Assembly (NCBI GenBank): GCA_020744425.1 | Contig: JAGMUV010000001.1 | Coordinates: 3,410,001 to 3,474,000, forward strand | Origin: Dactylonectria macrodidyma | Lineage: Eukaryota; Ascomycota; Sordariomycetes; Hypocreales; Nectriaceae | Reading direction: 5' to 3' | DNA: 64,000 nucleotides | Part shown: positions 35,251-44,503 of the stretch, piece after piece | Position numbering within the stretch: position 1 is the stretch's first letter | Layout of the letters: every line of letters begins with the position of its first letter | Made by a program: the position numbers and the translations under genes | Notes under the pieces: generated by a model | The model's database searches: none | The model's input: only the letters and a program-made list of their open reading frames with translations | Told to the model about the DNA's origin: nothing

Positions 35251-37284
35251 TTAATTTGTCACCTTGATAGTAGTGGCAACACTCGGCACCCCCGCCGAGT
35301 TCAGCACAAAAAGCATCCAGTATCCTGGCAGAGCAATTCCCGGGTCATTCGGAATTTTGAATGAATACCTGTTTGTCCCAGCGTTCGCCAATGTCAGAGC
35401 AATACGTCGCTGGTCAGTGTTGACCGTGTGTGTCGCAGTCCCATATCGGATCAAAGAAGCCTGCTTAATCGGACCGCTCGTGGTAAAATTAATGGTGCTG
35501 CCTACTTTCGCGGTCTTAGTTGAAGTGCTCGAGATTCTTGGTCGAGTTGCAAGGTTGCCGTTGTTATCGTAGAGATAATTCGGTGTGAAAATTTGAGCAT
35601 CAAAGTGGTTTGTCGTGCAAGCGCCACACAGCCCCCCGCCGCCATTGAATACCCTTCCATCCGGTAGCAGCAACGAGATACTATGGTAGACTCGGATGAT
35701 TGAATTCCTCTGCTGCTTGATGAAGGTATTAGAGGCGGGGAGGTATAGCTCGGGCTCAAGTTGGGGGGTCGAATCTGCAAAAGGCTGGGAATGTTGCTGG
35801 CCTCCGGTAATAAAGACGGTTCCGTCAGGGAGCACAACTGAGGTGTGAAAGATGCGAGGATGTAATCCTTGGCCATTGCCGGCCGAGGCTGTTTGAGCGG
35901 TACTTCCAGGCTCGCCGATTGTGATGACGTGTGCATTAGCTGTGGCATCAGAATACCGGTAATTAGGGGAGCCGCCAAAGGTCAGGATCTTGCCCTTGAC
36001 CGCATCATACATGACCGAATTTCCACACATTGAATCTGGATCAACTTTGCCACCCGCTTGTCGTTTACCAGCGGGCTTCACATCGCCATTGGTTCCGCTC
36101 GTGTAATACCAGTTCATCGCAGTGCTTGGGCCGGCTTGGAAGACGGTTCCTTTCTTCCAGCCAAATAACCATGCGTGGTTATCGGCGCGATAGATGCCTT
36201 CTTTATCAGCCGTAAGCATTGGCTTAACAAGGGCCGCTGGGAGCAAAGTCCATTTTTTCAACTTTGGATCGTAGATTTCACCGTTTTTCCCTCCCCTGGG
36301 ACCACTCCAAGAACCGCCAATTGTAAACACACGGCCGTCGGATGTTGTAGCAGACGATTGATACCCGCGTGCAATGTTCATCTCCGGGCCTGTGATCCAA
36401 GTGTCGCTGGGAGAATCGTAGAGGCTTGTTTTTTTGGCGTCATTTCCGCCGGTCACCACAATCTGCCCATTACCGTCCATAGAAATGCCCGGGCAGAACA
36501 TGTCGTGGCGAGTGAGGGTAATATTGCGTGGAGTAATGATGCCAGTAGCCGGGTCCCAGACGGAGCTCAGCGTCAAGCCACCACCGGGTGTAGGATGGTG
36601 GAAATCGTCATAGAGGAAGGCAGACCAAACAACCACCCTGCCACTTGTTGGCTCAACTGCACCGGCCACAGGGACGACGGGGAAGTCAAGAGTAGGGCCC
36701 CAACGTCCTAGTCCGGGCTTTGTGGCGCTGAAAGAGGAGGCTGCGTAGACGTTAAGTTCCGCGATGCTGATCCAAGGGTTGTCGTTTGCTTCGGAGATGG
36801 CAACCAGGCGCACATAGCGGGCAGGCTGTGGTTCGAAATTGGCGAATTTCTCGCTTTTATCGGCCCACCATGTTCCTGTTGCAACAGGGGAACCCCAGTT
36901 CTTCCCGTCCGTGCTGAGGAACACGTCATGGCGCCCTATCCAGTTGCGAATGTTGCTGTCCTGGCGAGGAAGCTGAGAGACTCCATTGATATTCTTGACG
37001 GCTTTCATGTCGACTGTGATGGCGTGTGGAGGCCTCGGATTGGTCTTGCCCCAAGGGGTATGCCAGAAAGATTTTGAGTTGCCATCAATAGCTTTGGAAC
37101 ATTCGTTGCCCGGATGCTGGCTGGAGCAGGTCACCGCCCAGTTTTTGCGGTCAATGGGTTCACCCTGGGGGGGAGATGCTTTGAACTTCCCAGGTTGTAG
37201 CCCGGGAGTTTCGGGAATGTCAACTGCACTGGTGGCGTCCAAAAGGCTGCCGAGGCACAGAGCCAAGGTCCAAATGTTCTTCAT
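35251..37284 (-). CDS. Secreted galactose oxidase-like copper radical oxidase, 677 aa
   Basis: A single exon. Signal peptide residues ~1-20 (WTLALCLGSLLDATSA). An F5/8-type (CBM32-like) domain spans ~42-180. The kelch propeller with the active site spans ~190-585, and a C-terminal Ig-like domain ~590-677. Expected galactose oxidase residues are all visible: Cys264 in DMFCPG and Tyr308 in ARGYQS (cross-linked Tyr-Cys cofactor), stacking Trp326 in GGSWSG, copper ligands Tyr533-His534 in RVYHS, and His619 in TATHT. The retained Trp favours true galactose oxidase (AA5_2, primary alcohol plus O2 to aldehyde plus H2O2) over glyoxal oxidase. The enzyme is extracellular. No damage seen. Exact substrate cannot be read from the sequence. 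Confidence 0.93.
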   Translation of the reverse strand: MKNIWTLALCLGSLLDATSAVDIPETPGLQPGKFKASPPQGEPIDRKNWAVTCSSQHPGNECSKAIDGNSKSFWHTPWGKTNPRPPHAITVDMKAVKNINGVSQLPRQDSNIRNWIGRHDVFLSTDGKNWGSPVATGTWWADKSEKFANFEPQPARYVRLVAISEANDNPWISIAELNVYAASSFSATKPGLGRWGPTLDFPVVPVAGAVEPTSGRVVVWSAFLYDDFHHPTPGGGLTLSSVWDPATGIITPRNITLTRHDMFCPGISMDGNGQIVVTGGNDAKKTSLYDSPSDTWITGPEMNIARGYQSSATTSDGRVFTIGGSWSGPRGGKNGEIYDPKLKKWTLLPAALVKPMLTADKEGIYRADNHAWLFGWKKGTVFQAGPSTAMNWYYTSGTNGDVKPAGKRQAGGKVDPDSMCGNSVMYDAVKGKILTFGGSPNYRYSDATANAHVITIGEPGSTAQTASAGNGQGLHPRIFHTSVVLPDGTVFITGGQQHSQPFADSTPQLEPELYLPASNTFIKQQRNSIIRVYHSISLLLPDGRVFNGGGGLCGACTTNHFDAQIFTPNYLYDNNGNLATRPRISSTSTKTAKVGSTINFTTSGPIKQASLIRYGTATHTVNTDQRRIALTLANAGTNRYSFKIPNDPGIALPGYWMLFVLNSAGVPSVATTIKVTN

Positions 37285-38770
37285 CTTCTACTGAGAGAGT
37301 CACAAAAACGGAAAGTAGGAGAAAGGGGAAGAAATGAAAAACGAATGTTGAGATTCTTCTCCTGTAAAAGGATAGAAGGATGCAATTGAATACTTAGTTC
37401 TTTTATATAAAACCGTGGAGAGCCGAATGCTGCTCGCCTTGTTTCCCCAATATGTAGCCATCCATGATAAAGTTTACAACGGTTGATAAACGTAGAGACA
37501 GGGATCGGAGCCTCGTATCTGCGCCACCGATGCAGGTATCGTTGATGTATCGTTGAGCCGTCAGTTGCGGCGTTTACATTTTGGGAATTGAATCCAACCA
37601 TTCATCAGCTCCGTGCAGAGAGGTTCCGCACACACGTTTCGGATTTCCACTTTGGGTGTGCCATTGTATGCATCTTTTTTCAGTTAATCACAATCTTTTT
37701 TACGATGCAGCCACACACAGGTTCGGTAGGTTCCATCATTTACCAAGCCTTCATCATCGGGTAGATCATGTGGCCAGCTGTGGCTACCCTTCAATCTGGT
37801 GCCGAGATTCCGTGTTCGGGTGCACGTGTCGAGCTGGCATGGGCTGAGGATGACATGTGCTGGGAGGAGAAAGATGGGAACCACCCGGACTGTTTGGATG
37901 CATGTGGCTTACACGTTGTGCCATCCGGGACGAGGAGTCTACATATGCGCTACGATAATTTGAAATGAAAGGGGAGAGTGCGTTTACGAGTCCAGTAAAG
38001 GCGGCACGACATGATGTGATCTGCTTCTAGGACGATATCCAATGGTAGCGGGCCGTATCTTAAGGTCAACACCCTCCTATTCAATACCTGGTACTGTCCA
38101 TTTTTTCACAGCCCAACGTAATTTCACTCCGATCAGATGCGACGGACGCAGGGCCGAAAGGTCTCTGCCCATGTTATCAACGTCACAACCCTACATCCTT
38201 GCTCTCCAGAGGAACGCGCACCTGATGCCTCTATACGGATAACTTCAGGAGTTATACGGGAAGCTTGTTGGGAGCCTGCATAAAGCCACTGGCGTGCAGT
38301 ACCGTATCGAATTGAGTTGAAGGATGCCTCGTATTTAGTCTGCTCGTGGCGCTGTTGTTGGTTTTTGGGGCAACACTCTACCCCTGTAAAAGCCAAAGAA
38401 TACTCAAATAGCCGCCCCTCATTTGTCAAGTTCAACGGGGAGGTGGTGATGTGGGTACGCTAAGGTGACATTTTGTAGGTCAGATAACGTCATAAACGGT
38501 CATTTCATCAGGTCTGCGTGCACGTGTCGTCATCTGCTTTTAAAGTTGTTCCTAAAATGCTTGCCTCTGACGACACATCTTGATGATTTCGGAGCAGACT
38601 TTCTATGGCCGTCTTCTATTTGCAAGCGTTAGTCGTCTATGTGTACCGTTGGAAATCGCGGCGCTATCCCTTTGACTGCCATAGGACTATCCCTTTAAGT
38701 GCCATAAGGGCATACTTGGGCTAGTAGCAGGGATCTAGTCTAACAAAAATGATGTAAATAAAAAAGTATA
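37285..38770. other. Upstream region of galactose oxidase gene, no gene seen
   Basis: 37285-37450 is the likely 5' leader and core promoter. Frames of 66-100 codons on both strands further out have no recognisable domain. After ~38750 the composition falls to AT-rich at the MITE border. Confidence 0.5.
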
Positions 38771-39197
38771 ACGTACATGATAAGCATGCCGGTCAAACAA
38801 GTATACCGGTCACTTATATTTTATACCTTAAATTGCAATTTTTAAAAAATTCTTAAAAATCTGAAATATACTTAAAATATCTAAAACTTAATATATAGGC
38901 TAATTATATAATAACTTATATAAAAACTTTTTATAAAATTTTATATATTTTTTTTAATAAAGTTATTAAGAAAAAGCCTATTCGTACTGTGTACCTTCTT
39001 AATTTTATATGTACTAAGCTAATTAAAAATTTAAGAAAATTACTATACTATTTTCTTTTTCTTTAAATATCTAAAAATGATTTTTTTATATTTTTAATAA
39101 TTATATAGCCTGTTTTAAGAATCTGATATTATTGCTTTTAGCTGTACAGTATGAGTGTCCGGCAAGCTTGTTTGACCGGCATGCTTATCATGTACGT
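38771..39197. mobile_element. MITE, TA-flanked, 427 bp
   Basis: The left end is TA|ACGTACATGATAAGCATGCC and the right end GGCATGCTTATCATGTACGT|TA, perfectly inverted over the first 20 bases and continuing (GGTCAAACAAG / CTTGTTTGACC). The interior is AT-rich and non-coding. It is only 16 bp from the next MITE. The termini are the best preserved of the family in this window. Confidence 0.88.
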
Positions 39198-39488
39198 TAT
39201 CTGTTGAATTGTAACGTGAATGATAAGCGAATGTCGCACCTCCAAATCCCATATAAATCGGTGTTTTCGACCCTCTTGTAAAAACTATCCATTTTTATTA
39301 AACTTAATAAAATATTACCTTTATATTTTACTTTAATATAGTAATGGTTTCTTTTTTTCTGAGATTTTATATACCTTTATGTAAGGAGTTATTTTACACT
39401 ATTATTTATAAAAATACCTTGTATTAAATTTTTAAAATAACTTTAGAGATCAATTTTTATAAAATCCAAGAAAAGTTTCACTCTATGA

Positions 39489-39942
39489 TGTGACGGTCAA
39501 GGTTCCCAACGTAGTAAACCGTAACCCGACTGGTTTATGTTGGCAGCTGAAACGGGGCGTAACGTACTGAGCGTAGGGTGGCGAATCACGTCTGATAATG
39601 TCAAGAAGTATTCTTGAGTAATCAAATTGTATTGAAAGCTGGAGAGCTATCTGGACATAGGGAAGTGGGAATGAGTGAAGCTATATATACTATTCTGGTC
39701 TGCTTGGTCAATCGTGGCCGAACGTGCTCTTGTTCGACCATTTAAGGTTAAGGTTTCAATGGGAGCGATGGAGCGCGAGGAGCGTTGCTCCCTCGTTCCC
39801 ATCGCTCCTGTCGCTCCATCGCTCCTTCCCTGATTCGCCCGTGAGGCTGACTCATCAGCCTCGCCGCTTGGTTCTCAAGGTCCAAGGGTTTTGCCACCCT
39901 TCGCCACTTGGTCCCTTGGACGCCTTAGCTTGGGTCGTGACA
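39489..39942. repeat. 3' LTR of chromovirus
   Basis: 454 bp, begins TGTGACGGTCAAGG and ends TTGGGTCGTGACA on the plus strand. Same length as and apparently identical to 46045-46498. The element reads on the minus strand, so this is its downstream LTR. Confidence 0.95.
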
Positions 39943-39947
39943 CGATG

Positions 39948-39957
39948 TCTCCCTCCC
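39948..39957 (-). promoter_or_regulatory. Polypurine tract
   Basis: On the element strand this reads GGGAGGGAGA, five bases from the 3' LTR. It is the expected primer site for plus-strand DNA synthesis in an LTR retrotransposon. Confidence 0.7.
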
Positions 39958-40043
39958 AATGGTCTTGTCCTCAAGGCCGTAGCTCCCCACTTGTGTTGGT
40001 TCGTCAAATTTCCTTTCCTTCGTCCTGTCATCATGCTGACAGT

Positions 40044-40725
40044 ATGTCGGGCAGAGTCGTGAAACGTTCGACAGCGCGAAAAAATCGAGAAGTCGAAACT
40101 CTCGCAGAGTTCGTTGAAATTTTCGGTGTCGAAATGACGCCGTGTGCTTTTTGCGCCCGCACCGGGCGTCCCTGCATTGTTGGGCCGGGTTCCTCTCGTT
40201 GTTCTGAATGCGTGAAGGCTCATCAATCGTGTGAGCGCTCAGGTTCCGAGGCCGCGACTCATGGGTGTCCTTCCTTGGTTGCTTTTCTGGTGTTTGTGCT
40301 GACTCACCCTCCTAGTCCTTAGAATCGTTCGTGAGAAGAAAAAGTTGCGTCAACAGCGTTTGGACACTCGAAACGAGTTGGCCGCCCTCCGTAGCTCCCT
40401 GGAGTTGTCACAAAAGATGGTCCAGGACACCCAGGCTCAAATTATGGCGGCTTTTGCGAAGCTGGAGCGGATTGAAAAAATGGAGGATCATTTGGAGGAG
40501 AAAGGTATTCCTGCGGCGGAGGCCATGGATGCGAGAGAGGTGGAAGATTTAGATGAATTGGATCGTCTTGAAACGGAGGAGCGTCAAGGTGCTGAGGCGG
40601 GTTTCCTGGATGCTGCTCAGCTTCCACCGGATGTGTTGGATACTATCGATTGGAATTCTTTGAGCTTTTCCGCTGGTTTCGACGCGGTGGTTGGTGAAAG
40701 TTCTTCAGCAAACGTTGGGCATTGA
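40044..40725 (+). CDS. Antisense gene: Zn2Cys6-like and helical protein, 207 aa
   Basis: Two exons, 40044-40264 and 40323-40725. The 58-nt intron starts GTGTCC, ends CTTAG and has a CTGAC branch site; splicing keeps frame. The gene runs opposite to pol and overlaps its last ~83 bp. Cysteines 34, 37, 44, 53, 56 and 63 give C-x2-C-x6-C-x8-C-x2-C-x6-C, within the Zn(II)2Cys6 cluster consensus, with basic residues around it. Residues ~75-165 are rich in Lys, Glu, Leu and Gln with a coiled-coil look (KKKLRQQRLDTRNELAALRS). The acidic end includes DTIDW. By analogy it could bind DNA or nucleic acid as a dimer; this is inference. It could regulate the element or its host. A related frame exists in the RIPed element. 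No name known to me. Confidence 0.7.
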
Positions 40726-43700
40726 TGAGGTGTTTGGCTGGTTCCCAGGTATTTTCGGCGTCGGTGTACCCTTTCCACTTGACCAGGTATTCCAATCGAT
40801 TTCCCTTTTCCTCGTTTCTTCTTGCTTTGAGGATTTTCTCTGGCTCGTATTCTCGTTCGTCTTCAACTTCCATATCGTCGTCGTAGCCTGTGTCGACTTT
40901 GATTGTTCCTTCCGCTGATTCGAGTAATGAAATGTTAAAGACTGGATGGAGCTTGACCTTCGGTGGTAAGTCCAATTTGTAGGTGCTGTCTGAGAGCTTC
41001 TTGAGAATTTTGAATGGTCCGAGGTATTTGAAGTCGAGTTTTTTACTTGGGCGCTTTGTCTCGATGTTTTTTGTGGATAGGTAGACCATGTCTCCCTCCG
41101 AAAAAGTCGGTCCTTCCGATCTTTTCTGGTCGTAGTAGCGCTTCATTCGTTCTCGTACGAACTCGAGTTCCGTCCTCAGTTCCGTGTGTAGTTCTCTCAA
41201 CTTGTCCGCTTCGAGGATTGCTTTGACGTTTTGGATTCCATCGTATGAGTCTCTATACGGGTCTGGTGTGTAACCAAATAACGCGTAAGCTGGTGTGGTC
41301 TTGATGCTTTCTTGGAGTGAGGTGTTGTAAGCGAACTGAGCCATAGGCAGCAGTTTTGCCCAATTGTTCTGCTCGTAGTTGATGTAACATCGTAGGTATG
41401 TTTCCACAATCTGGTTGACTCGTTCCGTCTGTCCATCTACCTGGGGTCGGTAGGCCGTTGACATTCGTGGGTGCAGTCCTAGTTGAGCCATGAGGCCTTT
41501 CCAGAACTTAGAATCCAATGTTGATCCTCTGTCAGAGATGATCTCGTCAGGCATTCCGTGTACGCTAACAATATTTCGCATGAATATGTAGGCAAGCTGT
41601 TCGGAATCCGTCTGTTCGTTGAATGGTAGAAAATAGGAAAACTTCGTTAATCGGTCAACGATTACGAGTATGCTGTCGTAGTGTACTCCTGTAGCGGGGT
41701 CTTCTGAAATCGGTAGTTTGGTAATAAAATCCATAGTGATCGATTGCCAAGGTCGCTCTGCGACTTCCAATGGCTTGAGCTTGCCGTAGGGCTTATGCCG
41801 TCGTGCTTTGGTGCGTGCACACAAGTCACATCGTTGTAGTACCGTCTGCACCACGTTTTTCATTTTCGGGAATTCATAGGTTCGTTTGAGTCGTTCCATC
41901 ATCTTGGCTATTCTGGGATGTCCGTGCAGTCTGTGTTCATGGATGTGTTTGACCAGAGCTTCTTGAAGGTGTGTTGGTACTTGCATTTTCCCCGTTTTTT
42001 CTTCTTCTGCAATGTCCTGGTTGTGTTCGTAAATCCCATGGAACAGTTGTTCTTCCGTGATTTTGTCGATAAAAGCGATTCTTCGAGTTTCCATGAGTTT
42101 TGCCTGCTGGATGTAGGCTACTTGTCGTTGTTCATAGTGACCTTCTGGCGTCTGGTGCAGGATTTGATCTTGCACAATGGTTTGTTCTGTCTTGAAGTCA
42201 CTTCGTCGGCTGATAGCGTCAGCTCGTCCGTTCTCTGATCCTTTCCTGTGGATGATGGCATAGTCGAATTCAGAGAGGTATTCAGCGTATCTGAGTTGCC
42301 TTCCGCTGAGTTTTTGTGTCGTTGCAAAATGGGATATGTTCTTGTGGTCTGTGTAGACCTTGACCTTGTGCTGACTTCCTAGGAGATAGTGTCGAAATTC
42401 CTTAAAAGCATTGACAATTGCAAGAAATTCTTTGTCGTAGATAGGATAGTTGAGCTCGGCTCCGTGTAGTTTTCGTGAATAGAAGGCTATTGGATGTAGC
42501 TTGCCATTTCCATCTCGTTGTCCAACTTGGGCCCCTAATGCGTAGTCTGACGCATCAGTCTCTAATTCGACTTCTTTGGCGGGGTCGAATGTGGCTAGAA
42601 CGGGTTCTTTCAGGATTGCCTCCTTGAGTGCTTGGAACGCTTCTTCTGCCTTTTGGGTCCAGATGAATCTTGTCTCCTTCTTTGTAAGTTCAGTCAACGG
42701 TATTGCGATTTTCCCAAAATTGCGTATAAACCTTCGGTAGTAGTTTGCGAATCCTATGAAGGATTGTACTTCCTTAAGGTTCTTCGGTCGTGGCCAATCT
42801 CTGACGGCCGCTATCTTCTTGGGGTCCATCCGAATTTCGTTCGGGCTGATGATGTGTCCCAAGAATTCTACTTCGTGTGTGTGGAATATGCTTTTCTCGG
42901 GTTCGACGAGTAGGTTTGCATCTTGGAGTGCCTTGAGAACTTTATGGACGTGTTCCGTGTGTTCTTCTTCCGTTTCTGAAAAGATTAGGATGTCGTCCAG
43001 ATAGCATACCACAAAGTCGTCGAGATGTTCTCTCAGCACGTGGTTGATCATTCGCTGAAATGCCGCTGGTGCGTTTGTCAAGCCAAACGGCATGACTGCG
43101 TATTCAAACAGTCCGAATTTCGTTCGAAATGCTGTTTTCCATTCATCTCCTTCCTTGATACGGATAAGGTTGTAAGCTCCCTTGAGATCTAGAGCTGTAA
43201 ACCATTTCTTGTTGTGCAGTCTGTCTCGTAGCTCTGTGACTAGGGGCAACGGCGTTCGATCCTTGAGGGTAATGTCGTTGAGTTGCCGATAGTCGATAAC
43301 GAGTCTGAGTTTTCCATTCTTCTTGGGCACAAACATGACTGGGTATCCTGCCGAGGACTTGGAGATTCGGATGTATCCTTTCCTCAGCATGTCTTGGAGG
43401 TATTCCTTCAGCGTTCGTAGCTCCACTTCGTTGAGGTTGTAGATGGGATAGAACTTTGGTTTTGTTCCAACTTTTAGTTCTATTTCGAGGTCCCATTCGC
43501 TGTGTTCTGGTAGTCCGGTTTCCAGTTCTTCTTCAAACAGCTTCTGATAGATGCGGTACTGCAAGGGTACGTTCTTGAGCCTTTCTTGTTTGTTGGTTGG
43601 TGTATGTCCTCCTTCGAAAGCTTTCTTCTGAAGCTCGAGGACTTCATCCATTTGCTTGAGTTTGCGTTTGACGAAAGCAATGGTTCTTCTAGTGCGGTTT

Positions 43701-44503
43701 GCTTCTTTTCTCGCACTGATATGTCGTGTCCCTTTGGGTGGTGAGGGGGTTCCTTCCTCATGCCATCCTTCTCCGTCGTCATCGGTAGAAGGTTGAGATC
43801 TCAATTCATCGTCTGACTCGTCGTCATCGTTGGAGAGTGCGTCGTTCCATTGCCGCACCTGGCCAGTTCTCCAATCAATCCATGGGTTGTACTTGTACAG
43901 CCATTTGTAACCTAGGACCAAATCGTGGCTCATGGCAATCACATCGAACGTGATTCCTTGATTTCTTTCGTCGATTTGGACTTTGAGGTGATCAATCTCT
44001 CGGTCTACTCGTCCTCCATTCGAGGTGAACGGTTGTCCCTCCAGGTTCTCGGCTCTGTACGGTCTCTTCTTGTACTTCCATCTGAGTCCAAGTTCGTTGA
44101 CCACTTCGGGGTCCATGTAGTTCTCTTCTGCACCGCTGTCTACCAAAGCGTTATACTCCTTTCCGCGTATTCGTACTGAGAGGTTGAACGACTTCTGTCG
44201 CTGTCCGGGTTTTCCTGCACTTCTGAGTGCCCTTGTAGGGAGTTCTTCCCTAATTTCGCCCGCCTGCGGCCCTCCTACAGGTGGCGTTCGTCGTTTGGGT
44301 TCCCGAGTGTTGCATTGTCTCTCGATAGTCGTCGTCGTTCTTGTCGAGACTTCCTGCTCTCCCCTCGCAGGGTTCGTTCCGTGAGGAATCGAGATTCTTT
44401 GCTTGTGACTTCTTCCGTGTCCGACAGATATTCTGAATCTTGTTCGGACTGTCCCTTGGAGTTGTTTTCGGGGTGTTCTTGTTCGCACTCCTGGCTCCTC
44501 CAC
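40643..44503 (-). CDS. pol: Pol polyprotein of chromovirus (PR-RT-RH-IN-chromodomain)
   Basis: 1286 codons without a break. Approximate positions: protease DSGA at 122-125; reverse transcriptase from ~350 with FPLFEYAVMPFGL-like core and catalytic YLDD at 501-504; RNase H with ETDAS at ~648-652; integrase zinc domain with H857/H861 and C892/C895, and catalytic D925, D991 and E1027 (TMDF, SDRGS, TERVNQ); C-terminal chromodomain with LEYLVKWKGYTDAENTWEP. The chromodomain is expected to direct integration to modified chromatin. The frame is -1 relative to gag and the two overlap from 44503 to 44275, so pol is probably made by ribosomal frameshifting. The listed ATG need not be used. Confidence 0.95.
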   Translation of the reverse strand: MEEPGVRTRTPRKQLQGTVRTRFRISVGHGRSHKQRISIPHGTNPARGEQEVSTRTTTTIERQCNTREPKRRTPPVGGPQAGEIREELPTRALRSAGKPGQRQKSFNLSVRIRGKEYNALVDSGAEENYMDPEVVNELGLRWKYKKRPYRAENLEGQPFTSNGGRVDREIDHLKVQIDERNQGITFDVIAMSHDLVLGYKWLYKYNPWIDWRTGQVRQWNDALSNDDDESDDELRSQPSTDDDGEGWHEEGTPSPPKGTRHISARKEANRTRRTIAFVKRKLKQMDEVLELQKKAFEGGHTPTNKQERLKNVPLQYRIYQKLFEEELETGLPEHSEWDLEIELKVGTKPKFYPIYNLNEVELRTLKEYLQDMLRKGYIRISKSSAGYPVMFVPKKNGKLRLVIDYRQLNDITLKDRTPLPLVTELRDRLHNKKWFTALDLKGAYNLIRIKEGDEWKTAFRTKFGLFEYAVMPFGLTNAPAAFQRMINHVLREHLDDFVVCYLDDILIFSETEEEHTEHVHKVLKALQDANLLVEPEKSIFHTHEVEFLGHIISPNEIRMDPKKIAAVRDWPRPKNLKEVQSFIGFANYYRRFIRNFGKIAIPLTELTKKETRFIWTQKAEEAFQALKEAILKEPVLATFDPAKEVELETDASDYALGAQVGQRDGNGKLHPIAFYSRKLHGAELNYPIYDKEFLAIVNAFKEFRHYLLGSQHKVKVYTDHKNISHFATTQKLSGRQLRYAEYLSEFDYAIIHRKGSENGRADAISRRSDFKTEQTIVQDQILHQTPEGHYEQRQVAYIQQAKLMETRRIAFIDKITEEQLFHGIYEHNQDIAEEEKTGKMQVPTHLQEALVKHIHEHRLHGHPRIAKMMERLKRTYEFPKMKNVVQTVLQRCDLCARTKARRHKPYGKLKPLEVAERPWQSITMDFITKLPISEDPATGVHYDSILVIVDRLTKFSYFLPFNEQTDSEQLAYIFMRNIVSVHGMPDEIISDRGSTLDSKFWKGLMAQLGLHPRMSTAYRPQVDGQTERVNQIVETYLRCYINYEQNNWAKLLPMAQFAYNTSLQESIKTTPAYALFGYTPDPYRDSYDGIQNVKAILEADKLRELHTELRTELEFVRERMKRYYDQKRSEGPTFSEGDMVYLSTKNIETKRPSKKLDFKYLGPFKILKKLSDSTYKLDLPPKVKLHPVFNISLLESAEGTIKVDTGYDDDMEVEDEREYEPEKILKARRNEEKGNRLEYLVKWKGYTDAENTWEPAKHLINAQRLLKNFHQPPRRNQRKSSKNSNR

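Noticed and set aside
39724..40062. Open frame starting in the LTR (also at 46280-46525)
   Set aside because: The same frame occurs in both LTRs, is GC-repeat-driven and does not continue as a protein; treated as LTR sequence.
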